Source: Dehalococcoidia bacterium (GTDB lineage Bacteria; Chloroflexota; Dehalococcoidia; Dehalococcoidales; JAUWYK01). Taken from it: a stretch of DNA of 42,309 nt. The position numbers were made by a program, and so were the translations under genes. The stretch is taken from NCBI GenBank assembly GCA_030615865.1, contig JAUWYK010000005.1, positions 1 through 42,309 on the forward strand, read 5' to 3'. The notes under the pieces are model-generated. The model was not told the origin of the DNA and did no database searches. It worked only from the letters and a program-made list of their open reading frames with translations. The first letter of the stretch is position 1. Each line of letters begins with the position of its first letter. Shown one piece after another: positions 1 to 8,643 of the stretch.

Positions 1-110
1 CCTACAAAGCATCTCTGATTATACATGTACCACGTAACTGGCCGGCTTCACGCTAGAGGACTAGGTGGTCAAAGGTCTCGTTTTGAGTTATATTTACAAA
101 TGAAGACTTG

Positions 111-1553
111 ATGACACGATCCATTTTGCTTATCAATACCAATGTCGCTCGACCTCCGGTTAGCCCGGTTGGCTTGGAATATGTTGGTGAGGCTCTGGTT
201 GAGGCCGGGGTACCAGTAGGAGCCCTTGACCTCTCTTTTGAGAGCGATTGGAAAGCATCTTTGCAAAGGGAACTTAGACATGATGAGCCGATGGCAGTAG
301 GCGTATCAGTGCGAAATACTGATGACTGCTCCTTCATCTCGAGGAAGTCTTTCCTGCCCTGGATCCATGATGTTGTTGCCGAGGTTAAGCGGCTAAGCCA
401 GGCGTATGTTGTGCTCGGTGGTGTTGGCTTCTCTGTAATGCCTGAAGTTATCCTTAGGCTAACCGAAGCTCATGCTGGCGTTGCTGGCGATGGTGAAGAA
501 GCAATAGTGGCTCTGGCCAGGTGCCTGATGAATAGCGAAGAAGTCTCCAATTTGCCTAACTTAGTCTACTGGCGTGAAGGAAACATAATCTGTAGTGGGA
601 GAGCCGATGTTGACCTTACGTCTTTACCCGTGCCTCGCCGCCGCCTCTTTGACAACAAGAAATATGAGGAGCTGGGAGCGATGGTCGGCATTGAGACAAA
701 GCGGGGCTGCTCCCAGCACTGCATCTTCTGCGCTGACCCGGTGGCGAAAGGCAGCACGATCCGTCTCCGTCCACCCGTCACAGTGGTTGAAGAATTCCAG
801 GATCTTCTCGCACAGGGAGTGACGTGGTTCCACTTATGTGACAGTGAGTTTAATCTGCCCATACGCCACGCTAAGGAGATATGCCAGGCTATAATTGAGG
901 CTGGTCTAGGAGATAGGTTGAGGTGGTACTGTTACTGCTCACCAACCCCATTTGACGGCGAGCTTGCCGGTCTTATGAAGCATGCTGGCTGCTGTGGCAT
1001 AAACTTTGGCGTCGATTCACTTTGTGATGAGCAGCTATTAAGACTTGGTCGCAGTCACTCAACAGGTGATGTCCAGCGATTGGTGTCGATTCTCAAAGAA
1101 GCGGGGCTGAACTACATGTTTGACCTGCTTATCGGTGGCCCCGGTGAGACAGAGGAGACGGTGAGGGCGACTATTGACAAGGTTAGGGAACTCGATGTTC
1201 CCTTAGCTGGAATAGCTGCTGGTATCAGAGTGTACCCGGAAACGCCTCTCGGTAAAGCCATAGCCGGTGGCTTTGACAAGGAAGGACTGCACCCTGAGGG
1301 AGGACGTGCTTTCCATGAGCCGTTCTTCTACCTTTCACTCTATCTTGGCGCTGATTCCTCGGCACTTATAAAGGAGCTTGTGGCTGGCGACCCACGCTTT
1401 CTCTTTCTTGCGTCTCCCGAGGAGGAGGGAAGCTACAACTATGCCGATGATGAAGCGCTTTGCCGGATGATAAGAGAAGGAGCTCGGGGCGCCTATTGGG
1501 ATATCATCCGCCGGAGCCGAGGAGGCAAAGGCTCGTTGAAATCACTTAGGTGA
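111..1553 (+). CDS. B12-binding-domain radical SAM protein
   Basis: Likely a cobalamin-dependent radical SAM enzyme (methyl transfer or rearrangement), substrate unknown. The N-terminal part (about residues 5-165, counting from the TTG at 108) looks like a Rossmann-type B12-binding domain. It is followed by the radical SAM core with the CxxxCxxC motif RGCSQHCIFC (C201, C205, C208). Further on are core-typical GVDSLCDEQLLRLGR and a GGPGET motif. I chose the ATG at 111; a TTG lies just before it at 108 and neither has a strong ribosome site. An in-frame stop at 84-86 shows the gene is not cut by the window edge. The canonical DxHxxG cobalamin motif is not obvious, so B12 binding is inferred from architecture. 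It stands alone, followed by a repeat. Confidence 0.8.
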   Translation: MTRSILLINTNVARPPVSPVGLEYVGEALVEAGVPVGALDLSFESDWKASLQRELRHDEPMAVGVSVRNTDDCSFISRKSFLPWIHDVVAEVKRLSQAYVVLGGVGFSVMPEVILRLTEAHAGVAGDGEEAIVALARCLMNSEEVSNLPNLVYWREGNIICSGRADVDLTSLPVPRRRLFDNKKYEELGAMVGIETKRGCSQHCIFCADPVAKGSTIRLRPPVTVVEEFQDLLAQGVTWFHLCDSEFNLPIRHAKEICQAIIEAGLGDRLRWYCYCSPTPFDGELAGLMKHAGCCGINFGVDSLCDEQLLRLGRSHSTGDVQRLVSILKEAGLNYMFDLLIGGPGETEETVRATIDKVRELDVPLAGIAAGIRVYPETPLGKAIAGGFDKEGLHPEGGRAFHEPFFYLSLYLGADSSALIKELVAGDPRFLFLASPEEEGSYNYADDEALCRMIREGARGAYWDIIRRSRGGKGSLKSLR

Positions 1554-1616
1554 CAGTCTGCCTTTTTCTCACGCCTCCCGTTACACATTAGCTTGCTTTG
1601 TTCAACCTGATGGTTT

Positions 1617-1778
1617 AAAAGTTGGTTATACCTTCAGGTGGAAAATATTATATCGCTACCCTCTCTCTCCCTGTCAAGTGGGGGAGGCTATTCCCCGTTC
1701 CATCGATTCTCGATCAGTGCAGATAGGATTCAGATAAGGTAAGAATCACCCAGGAGGTGATCATGAAGCAACCGCAGG
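1617..1778. repeat. 163-bp dispersed repeat, copy 1
   Basis: This block is almost identical to 16146-16308: I count one base change near 1653, and one substitution plus one inserted base near 1743. Both copies start with AAAAGTTGGTTATACCTTC and end with CAGGAGGTGATCATGAAG plus a few codons, i.e. a good ribosome site and a start codon. In copy 1 the reading frame ends after 19 codons (ATG 1763), while in copy 2 it runs 37 codons. The pattern fits the 5' end of a mobile element whose body has been deleted. The rest of the 1554-1952 gap shows no gene. Confidence 0.85.
1647..1677 (-). promoter_or_regulatory. Consensus promoter hexamers inside repeat copy 1
   Basis: On the minus strand TTGACA (1677-1672) and TATAAT (1652-1647) are both perfect sigma-70 hexamers, separated by 19 bp instead of the ideal 17. 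It points leftwards, towards the 3' end of the radical SAM gene, where it could only give antisense RNA. Confidence 0.5.
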
Positions 1779-1952
1779 TAGGACACTACTTCGTCCTGAT
1801 AAAGCTCTTGCCGAGAAGGTGATAACTGTGTAATACTTGACTCGATAGTGCGTCCAGGGTGGTCAATTAACTTGAGAAATGACAGTGATGAGAAGCGGTT
1901 GAATTAATCTAGCATCTGAATATCTAAATGCAGGGAAAACGGGGAGGACACC

Positions 1953-2912
1953 ATGGCCATTAAAAAGGAAAAACTAATAGAGATGTACCGGGTGATGGTG
2001 CGTATTAGGACTTTTGAGGGAAGGGTGGCTAAAGAATTTGCTGCGGGAAAGATACCAGGCGCTGCTCACCTATACGCTGGTGAAGAGGCGGTAGCTACGG
2101 GTGCCTGCGCCAATCTGCGACCTGATGACTATATCACAAGCACTCATCGCGGACATGGGCATCTGATTGCCAAGGGTGGAAAGACAGACCGGATGATGGC
2201 TGAACTATATGGCAAGAAAACCGGCTACAGCAAGGGTAAGGGTGGCTCCATGCACATCGCTGATATGGAGATAGGTATATTGGGCGCCAACGCCATTGTA
2301 GGTGCTAGTATACCCATTGCCGCCGGAGCCGCTCTTTCCGCCCAAATGAGGGGGACAGACCAGGTTGTTATTGGCTTTCTTGGTGATGGTGCCACCAATA
2401 CTTCTAGGTTTCACGAAGGGGTAAATCTGGCTGCAATCTGGAACCTACCTGTGGTCTACGTTATTGAAAATAATATGTATGCCGAGTCTACTCCTCTTTC
2501 CGCCGCTTGTAAGTTAGTTAACCTCAGTGATAGGGCAAAGGCATATGGCATACCCGGTAAAACGGTTGATGGCAATGATGTTCTGGCGGTATATGAGGCG
2601 GTAGGGGAAGCCGTTACCAGAGCGAGGAAGGGACAAGGTCCTACCCTAATTGAGTGTAAAACCTATCGGCATCGCGGTCATTTTGAGGGAGATCCACAGA
2701 CCTACAAAACTAAAGAGGAGGTTGAAGAGTGGATGAAAAAAGACCCTATCCCGAGATTCAGAAAGCAGCTTATTGAAATGGGTGTCTTGACCGAAGAGAA
2801 TGCCGATAAAATTAGCCAGGAAATAAACGAAGAAATAGAAAAAGCGGTAAAGTTTGCTGAGGAAAGCCCACTTCCAGCTCCTGAAGAAGCACTAGAAGAT
2901 GTTTATGCTTAA
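1953..2912 (+). CDS. 2-oxoacid dehydrogenase E1 component, alpha subunit
   Basis: Thiamine-diphosphate-dependent decarboxylating subunit of a pyruvate/acetoin/branched-chain 2-oxoacid dehydrogenase complex; pairs with the next gene as an alpha2-beta2 E1. It has the ThDP-Mg motif GDGATNTSRFHEG (from G144) ending in ENN at 172-174, the STHRGHGH segment near residue 63-70, and the YRHRGHFEGDPQTY phosphoserine-loop region. Length 319 aa is normal. The start is the ATG preceded by GGGGAGGA. First gene of a run in which neighbours are 11 to about 66 bp apart or overlapping. The substrate (pyruvate versus acetoin or branched 2-oxoacid) cannot be settled by eye; pyruvate or acetoin type is my best guess. 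Confidence 0.9.
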   Translation: MAIKKEKLIEMYRVMVRIRTFEGRVAKEFAAGKIPGAAHLYAGEEAVATGACANLRPDDYITSTHRGHGHLIAKGGKTDRMMAELYGKKTGYSKGKGGSMHIADMEIGILGANAIVGASIPIAAGAALSAQMRGTDQVVIGFLGDGATNTSRFHEGVNLAAIWNLPVVYVIENNMYAESTPLSAACKLVNLSDRAKAYGIPGKTVDGNDVLAVYEAVGEAVTRARKGQGPTLIECKTYRHRGHFEGDPQTYKTKEEVEEWMKKDPIPRFRKQLIEMGVLTEENADKISQEINEEIEKAVKFAEESPLPAPEEALEDVYA

Positions 2913-2923
2913 GGAGGAAAACA

Positions 2924-3907
2924 GTGAGAGAGATAACCTATGGTCAAGCCATAAATGAAGCCTATGATGAGGAGTTAAAGAGGGATCCAACTGTATTTAT
3001 CCTTGGGGAAGACATAGGAAAACACTGGGGAGCAGCCTTTGGCGAAATGCAGGGCTTATTTGATAAGTATGGACCCGAGAGGATAAGAGAAACACCGATA
3101 TCCGAGACGGCAATCTTAGGGGGAGCCATCGGTGCTGCCGTCACCGGGATGAGGCCGGTTGCCTTTCTCTTTTTCGCTGACTTCCTGGGTGTGGCCATGG
3201 ATGAGATATTAAATCAGCTCACGCCGATGAGATATATGTTTGGTGGAAAGGCAAAATTGCCGGTGACCATAACCTGCTATAGTGGTGCCGGGGTATCTAA
3301 TGCCGCTCAACACTCCAAGTGTGTTGAGGGATTTTTGATGAGCATCCCGGGGCTTAAGATTGTGTCACCCTCTACCCCCTATGATGCCAAGGGCTTGCTC
3401 AAATCGGCAATCAGAGATGACAATCCGGTGATATATTTTATACACAAGCTGATACTTCTTACCGGAATAAAAGGCGAGGTACCTGAAGAGGAATATATCA
3501 TACCCCTGGGCAAGGCGGATATCAAAAGGGAAGGCACCGACGTTACCGTTGTGGCAATAGGGCTTATGGTTCACCGGGCGCTTGCTGCCGCGGACAAACT
3601 TCAGAAAGAGAAAGACATAAGCATTGAGGTTCTTGATCCTCGAACCATGGTGCCTCTGGATAAACAGGCTATTTATGATTCGCTTAAAAAGACGGGTAGA
3701 CTGGTGATTATGGATGAGGAGCCCAAGACAGGAAGCGCCGCTGCCGAAATCGCCGCTTTGGTAGCTGAGGAGGCATTTGATCTCCTTGATGCTCCGATAA
3801 AAAGAGCCTGTGCCCCGGTTACACCTGTTCCCTTCAGCCCGGTTCTGGAGAAATTCTGGATGCCAGATGAGGAGGACTTGATAAAGGCTGTAAATGAGAT
3901 TATGTAG
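2924..3907 (+). CDS. 2-oxoacid dehydrogenase E1 component, beta subunit
   Basis: Beta subunit of the two-chain E1. It opens with REITYGQAINEAYDEEL and FILGEDIG, typical of the family, followed by the transketolase pyrimidine-binding region (RETPISETAILGGAIGAA) and a C-terminal transketolase-like domain (VLDPRTMVPLD, DEEPKTG). Length 327 aa matches the family. The start is GTG 2924, with AAGGAGG eight bases upstream, 11 bp after the alpha subunit stop. Co-transcribed with the E1 alpha, H-like protein, E2 and E3 genes. Confidence 0.92.
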   Translation: MREITYGQAINEAYDEELKRDPTVFILGEDIGKHWGAAFGEMQGLFDKYGPERIRETPISETAILGGAIGAAVTGMRPVAFLFFADFLGVAMDEILNQLTPMRYMFGGKAKLPVTITCYSGAGVSNAAQHSKCVEGFLMSIPGLKIVSPSTPYDAKGLLKSAIRDDNPVIYFIHKLILLTGIKGEVPEEEYIIPLGKADIKREGTDVTVVAIGLMVHRALAAADKLQKEKDISIEVLDPRTMVPLDKQAIYDSLKKTGRLVIMDEEPKTGSAAAEIAALVAEEAFDLLDAPIKRACAPVTPVPFSPVLEKFWMPDEEDLIKAVNEIM

Positions 3908-3948
3908 TTAAATTTGGCCCTTTCTCTGGAATATGGAGATTATCCTGA

Positions 3949-4380
3949 ATGGGGGCGGAGTACTTAACATCAATGGAGAGGGAGATGTATCCAAGCGAGC
4001 TGAAGTATAACCCTGAACATACCTGGCTGAGACTAGAAGAGGATAAAAGGGGTCGAGTTGGCATTACCTACTATGCTCAGGAGCAGTTAAAAGAGGTTGT
4101 TTTTGTTGAACTCCCTGAGGTGGGTAGTAGTATCGTCCATATGGAACCTTTTGGCGTAATTGAATCAGCCAAAGCAACCAATGACCTGTATAGCCCCGTA
4201 AGTGGCGTAGTGGTGGAAGCGAATCATTCCCTTGAGAACGAGCCTAGTCTGGTCAATCATGACCCCTACGGCAAGGGATGGATGATAGTGGTAGAGTTGA
4301 GCAATCCCGCTGAGCTGGCGCGTTTGTTATCGGCAGAGGAGTATCAGGCCTTGGTCAGTGGTGACTCGGGGAAGAGTTAA
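3949..4380 (+). CDS. gcvH: GcvH-like lipoyl carrier protein
   Basis: Small lipoyl-domain protein of the glycine cleavage H family (143 aa). The lipoyl hairpin ESAKATNDLYSPVSG carries the predicted lipoyl lysine K75; NPEHTWLR near the start and NHDPYGKGWM near the end are H-protein hallmarks. The first 12 residues look like extra sequence. A second ATG at 3985 (MYPSELKYNPEHTW) gives the usual H-protein N-terminus and has GAGAGGGAG directly upstream, so 3985 may be the real start. No gcvT or gcvP is visible. It sits between E1 beta and E2 and upstream of lipB/lipA, which suggests a role as a lipoyl acceptor or carrier for this complex (inference). Confidence 0.88.
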   Translation: MGAEYLTSMEREMYPSELKYNPEHTWLRLEEDKRGRVGITYYAQEQLKEVVFVELPEVGSSIVHMEPFGVIESAKATNDLYSPVSGVVVEANHSLENEPSLVNHDPYGKGWMIVVELSNPAELARLLSAEEYQALVSGDSGKS

Positions 4381-4446
4381 GCCATTAGCTGAGGAAACAG
4401 GGGGACGGTATTCATTGCCTTACCTAATGGATTTTGGGGGTAAAAA

Positions 4447-5661
4447 ATGGCGGCTTATATAACGATACCCAAACTTGGGCAGACCGCAAGTGAAGCTACC
4501 CTGGTTGAGTGGAAGGCGAAGGAGGGTGACTGGGTGGAAAAGGGCAGCGTTGTCCTGGAGATAGAAACGGAGAAGATTAAGTCGGATATCGAGGCCGAAG
4601 CTTCGGGCTTCCTACACATTCTGGTTGAAGAAGACAGCAAGGCGCCGGTGGGCAGGGTCGTTGGTTTCATCGCTGAAACCAGAGAGGAGTTAGAAGTACT
4701 CCAAAAGGAGCCACCAAGGGAAATATTTGCCGCGGTTGGTGAGGTTAAAGAAATGCCTGCCGAAGCCAAGCCTGTAACCAAGACAGAGCCACGAGAGCGT
4801 ATCCGGATATCCCCGGTGGCACGCAAGATGGCAGAGGAACACATGATAGATATAACACAAATAGTGGGTACCGGTCCCGGCGGGAGGATTGTAAGGGAGG
4901 ATATTGAAAAGGCGATAGCAGCCAAGGAAAAGGCAGAAGTAACCCCCGAGGTCTACCAGGGTAAAAGGGTAAAAGTCATCATTCCTCTCAAGGGAATGAG
5001 GCGGGCAATTGCCGAGCATATGCACCGAAGCCTGTCTGAATCCGCTCAGCTTACCGCTATGGGTGAGATAGACATGACCGAGTTGATAAAGCTACGAAAA
5101 GGCCTCCTTGCCCGTGAAGATGTTATCGGTACCAGAATCACCTACACTGATATGTTTGTGTTTGTAGCGGCTAAGGTACTAAAAGAGAAACCGATGGTCA
5201 ATTCCAGCCTAATCGGTAATGAGATTAAGGTATGGGAAGATATAAACATTGGTGTTGCCGTGGCGCTGGGAGAAGGCTTGATTGTCCCGGTGGTAAAAAA
5301 TGCTGACCAGAAATCCCTTGTGGAGATAAGTCAGAGCCTAAAGACACTGGCGGAGAAGGCAAGAGAGGGAAAACTGATGCCTGATGAGGTAACGGGGGGC
5401 ACATTCACCATTACCAACCTAGGGGCAGCTGGTGCCGGATGGCGTTTTGAGACAGCGATAATAAATCAGCCCGAGACAGCGATTTTGGGAACCGGAGGCG
5501 TTACCGACAGGGCCGTGGTCAGAGATGGTCAAATTGTAATCAGACCTATCATGACATATAGTTTCACTTACGACCACAGGGTAATTGACGGTGCCCTTGC
5601 CGTCCAGTTCATGGCAAGGGTGATCGAGCTGCTGGAAACTCCGGGGCTCCTCTCGCTCTGA
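4447..5661 (+). CDS. 2-oxoacid dehydrogenase E2 (lipoyl acyltransferase)
   Basis: Core acyltransferase that takes the acyl group from E1 on its lipoyl arm and passes it to CoA. Domain order: one N-terminal lipoyl domain (about 4-77; ETEKIKSD with lipoyl K43), a Glu/Pro-rich linker, a peripheral-subunit-binding domain (about 119-157; RISPVARKMAEEH...GTGPGGRIVREDIE), and a C-terminal catalytic domain ending in DHRVIDG with His377 and Asp381. Length 404 aa is normal for a single-lipoyl E2. The start ATG follows GGGGGTAAAA. Neighbours on both sides are parts of the same complex. Confidence 0.93.
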   Translation: MAAYITIPKLGQTASEATLVEWKAKEGDWVEKGSVVLEIETEKIKSDIEAEASGFLHILVEEDSKAPVGRVVGFIAETREELEVLQKEPPREIFAAVGEVKEMPAEAKPVTKTEPRERIRISPVARKMAEEHMIDITQIVGTGPGGRIVREDIEKAIAAKEKAEVTPEVYQGKRVKVIIPLKGMRRAIAEHMHRSLSESAQLTAMGEIDMTELIKLRKGLLAREDVIGTRITYTDMFVFVAAKVLKEKPMVNSSLIGNEIKVWEDINIGVAVALGEGLIVPVVKNADQKSLVEISQSLKTLAEKAREGKLMPDEVTGGTFTITNLGAAGAGWRFETAIINQPETAILGTGGVTDRAVVRDGQIVIRPIMTYSFTYDHRVIDGALAVQFMARVIELLETPGLLSL

Positions 5662-5677
5662 TAAGGAGAAGGAGATT

Positions 5678-7087
5678 ATGGAAGAGAGAGATGTAGTGAT
5701 AGTTGGCGGTGGTCCGGCTGGTTACGTAGCGGCGATAAGGGTGTCACAGCTTGGGGGAAGGGCTACACTCATTGAAAACAACACTATAGGGGGGACTTGC
5801 CTCAATCGGGGTTGTATCCCGACTCGAGCACTGGTAAGGGGGGTTGAATTCATTGAGCTAACAAAAAGTGCCAAAGACTTTGGGGTAAGCTACCAAGAAT
5901 CCGAAGTTGACTTCTCCAAGATGATGGCTCGCAAGGATACCATCGTAAGAACTATTGTCGCTGGCATGAAGCTGCTGCTGGATGGGAATGGCGTTGAGGT
6001 AATAAACGGGACAGGAAAGTTTCTTTCTCCGTCACAACTTGAGGTGCAACTAGGAGACGGGACTAAGAAAGAGATAACCGCCCGCCGGATAATCATAGCC
6101 ACTGGCTCCAGATGCAAGAAAGTCTCCATCCCAGGGGGGAAAGGCGAAAAGGTAATAAACACAACTGAAGCACTGGAGCTTAAACAGTTACCAAAATCCA
6201 TGCTGATTATGGGGGATGGGTTTGTCGGTGTTGCCTTGGCTACTATCTTCTCTAGGTTGAGCACCAGCGTTACTATTGTTGAACCATCCCCACGGCTACT
6301 GGCTGAAATTGATAGCGAGATAGTCTCCATCTTGGACAAGGAGCTAAAGAAGGCGAAGATTCAAACCTATACCCAAGCGCAGGTAGTAAGAATAGATGAA
6401 GGGGAGCAGGGTGAAAAGAATATTGCGGTAACGGTTAACGGGGAAGAGGCGAATTTAACTGCTGAGTATATCCTGATAGCAGGGGAGAGAGAGGCAAATA
6501 CTGACGGGCTCGGCTTGGATAAGGCAGGAGTCGAGCTGAATGATAAGGGCGGTATTACGGTAAATGGGCGGATGGAGACAAGTGTGCCTAGTATATCTGC
6601 CGCCGGTGATGTAACTATGCAGCATATGTGGACTCATGTAGCCTATGCTGAAGGTATCGTTGCTGCCGAAAATACCATGGGAAAGAGCTCAGAAATTGAT
6701 TACACCGTGATTCCCTATTGTGCAAATACCTTTCCTGAGATATCTGGTGTCGGCATCACCGAGGACGAGGCAATTGCCCAGGGATACCAGGTACGAGTAG
6801 GGAGGTTTCCCTTCGCTGGCAATGGCATGGCAACTATCCTGGGTGAGAGAACGGGTATGATAAAAGTAATCACCGAGGAGAAATATGGTCAGATATTAGG
6901 CGTCCACATCATAGGCCCTCAAGCTTCAAACTTGATACCAGAAGCTGCCCTGGCCATGAAGCTGGATGTAACCCCGGAGGACATCGGCTTAACTATGCAT
7001 GGCCATCCCACCCTATCAGAAGCACTCTGGGAGGCGGCAAAGGATGTTACCGGGGAGACAATACATTTCATATCACAGAATAGATAG
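5678..7087 (+). CDS. lpdA: Dihydrolipoyl dehydrogenase (E3)
   Basis: FAD-dependent enzyme that reoxidises the dihydrolipoyl arms of E2 (and of an H protein), passing electrons to NAD. The N-terminal FAD site is VVIVGGGPAGYVAAI. The redox-active disulfide is in GGTCLNRGCIPTRAL (C41, C46). The C-terminal His-Glu pair is HPTLSE (H443, E448). Length 469 aa is typical. The redox motif has RGCIPTR where many homologues have xGCIPSK, a mild variation. The start ATG is preceded by AAGGAGAAGGAG, 17 bp after the E2 stop. Confidence 0.94.
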   Translation: MEERDVVIVGGGPAGYVAAIRVSQLGGRATLIENNTIGGTCLNRGCIPTRALVRGVEFIELTKSAKDFGVSYQESEVDFSKMMARKDTIVRTIVAGMKLLLDGNGVEVINGTGKFLSPSQLEVQLGDGTKKEITARRIIIATGSRCKKVSIPGGKGEKVINTTEALELKQLPKSMLIMGDGFVGVALATIFSRLSTSVTIVEPSPRLLAEIDSEIVSILDKELKKAKIQTYTQAQVVRIDEGEQGEKNIAVTVNGEEANLTAEYILIAGEREANTDGLGLDKAGVELNDKGGITVNGRMETSVPSISAAGDVTMQHMWTHVAYAEGIVAAENTMGKSSEIDYTVIPYCANTFPEISGVGITEDEAIAQGYQVRVGRFPFAGNGMATILGERTGMIKVITEEKYGQILGVHIIGPQASNLIPEAALAMKLDVTPEDIGLTMHGHPTLSEALWEAAKDVTGETIHFISQNR

Positions 7088-7108
7088 CTTGCCAGTGGGG
7101 ATTCCACG

Positions 7109-7783
7109 ATGCTATGTGTTGTGTACCGGCTTGGATTGGTTGAGTATAGAGAGGCCTATCACCTGCAGAGGAAACTCCTCCGACAGAGATTTGACGGTGA
7201 GATAAAGGATACTATTCTGCTCCTAGAACACCTCCCCACTATTACCATTGGCAAATCGGGTAAGTTGGAGAATGTCCTTGCCTCTCAGGCACAATTGGCA
7301 AGAGAGGGTATATCCTTATTCTTCACTGATAGGGGAGGCGATGTTACCTATCACGGTCCTGGTCAACTAGTTGTTTACCCCATTATTGACCTGAGGGAAA
7401 GGGGAAAAGATATTCACCGATATGTTCACGACCTTGAGGCGGTAATCATAAGGACATTAAGCAGCTTTTCCATAGGTGCCGATAGAGATGACAGCCACGC
7501 CGGGGTCTGGGTAAAAAACGAGGAGATCGCTGCTATTGGGCTGAGCATAAAAAGATGGATTACTATGCACGGAATCGCCCTTAATGTAGACCCTGAATTA
7601 GAGCATTTCTCGCTGATAAACCCTTGTGGTTTCTCAGACAGAAAGGCCACATCCATCTCCAAGCTTCTTTCCCAGAACGTACCGATGGAAGAAGTAATAT
7701 ACCGGTTAATCGCCCATTTCTCGGATGTTTTTAATGTCCATATAGAGTGGGACTCAGATATATTAGTAGGGAGCCATTCATGA
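7109..7783 (+). CDS. lipB: Octanoyl-[carrier]:protein octanoyltransferase LipB
   Basis: Transfers octanoate from acyl carrier protein to lipoyl domains, the first step of lipoate assembly. Family motifs are clear: RGGDVTYHGPGQLVVYP (about 75-91), the HGIALNV segment (154-160) and NPCGFSDRKATSI with the catalytic Cys173. The partner lysine of the known Cys/Lys dyad lies 34 residues before the Cys in the E. coli and M. tuberculosis enzymes. Here that position (139, in KNEEIAAIG) is Glu, with a Lys at 136. Either a variant active site or a less active protein. The stop overlaps the lipA start (ATGA). Confidence 0.9.
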   Translation: MLCVVYRLGLVEYREAYHLQRKLLRQRFDGEIKDTILLLEHLPTITIGKSGKLENVLASQAQLAREGISLFFTDRGGDVTYHGPGQLVVYPIIDLRERGKDIHRYVHDLEAVIIRTLSSFSIGADRDDSHAGVWVKNEEIAAIGLSIKRWITMHGIALNVDPELEHFSLINPCGFSDRKATSISKLLSQNVPMEEVIYRLIAHFSDVFNVHIEWDSDILVGSHS

Positions 7784-8643
7784 AGGGAAGACTGCCGGCC
7801 TGGTTCAGACAGAAGCCCCCCGAACCTGAAACTATGGTAACCATGAAAGAGCTCCTGGAGGAGCTAAGTCTGAACACTATTTGCCAAAGTGCCCATTGTC
7901 CCAACATCGGTCAGTGTTTCTCTCGTAAGACGGCGACATTTCTGATTCTGGGGGATGTCTGTACCAGACACTGTACCTTCTGCGCCGTAAAAAGGGGAGT
8001 CCCGAGCTCTGTGGACGAAAGTGAGCCGCAACACCTGCTAGAAGCAGTAGAGAAGTTGGACCTAAGCTACGTTGTCATAACCTCGGTCACCAGGGATGAC
8101 CTTGCTGACGGTGGTGCCTCCCAGTTTGTTAGAGTAATTAATCTACTTCACCAGAGTAGGAATGGCATCGCTGTTGAAGTCCTTGTTCCAGATTTTCTCG
8201 GTTCTACCGAAGCACTTAAGGCAGTAGTAGAAGCCGGTTCTGAGGTCATAAACCATAATGTGGAGACGGTGCCGCGTCTCTACCCAGAGGTAAGGCCAGG
8301 CGCAGACTTCCGACGTTCCATAGAGCTTCTCTTCAGGGTAAAAAAGCTGAATCCACAAATAGTTACCAAGTCTGGTCTAATGTTGGGCTTGGGCGAAACG
8401 AGAGAGGAAGTAATCGAGGTTATGAGCGACCTAAGGGAGGCTGGCTGTGACTTGCTTACTATTGGTCAGTACCTACAACCTTCTCCTAAGCACCATCCCG
8501 TTGTTAGGTTTGTTCCGCCTGAGGAGTTTTCCGAATACGAACAGATAGGTAGGGACAGGGGATTTGCCGATGTTGCCTCAGCTCCGTTGGTGAGAAGCTC
8601 GTTTAAAGCTGCCGAACTGTATTCTAAGGTGAGGTATACATGA
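7780..8643 (+). CDS. lipA: Lipoyl synthase LipA
   Basis: Radical SAM enzyme that inserts two sulfurs into protein-bound octanoate, finishing lipoate on E2 and H proteins. The auxiliary cluster motif is CQSAHCPNIGQC and the SAM cluster motif is CTRHCTFC. The C-terminal RSSFKAAE supplies the Ser ligand expected near the end. Length from the chosen start is 287 aa. I chose the ATG at 7780, which overlaps the lipB stop and has AGGGAG upstream, over a GTG at 7747. Its stop in turn overlaps the next gene, so lipB, lipA and the oxidoreductase are translationally coupled. Confidence 0.95.
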   Translation: MKGRLPAWFRQKPPEPETMVTMKELLEELSLNTICQSAHCPNIGQCFSRKTATFLILGDVCTRHCTFCAVKRGVPSSVDESEPQHLLEAVEKLDLSYVVITSVTRDDLADGGASQFVRVINLLHQSRNGIAVEVLVPDFLGSTEALKAVVEAGSEVINHNVETVPRLYPEVRPGADFRRSIELLFRVKKLNPQIVTKSGLMLGLGETREEVIEVMSDLREAGCDLLTIGQYLQPSPKHHPVVRFVPPEEFSEYEQIGRDRGFADVASAPLVRSSFKAAELYSKVRYT

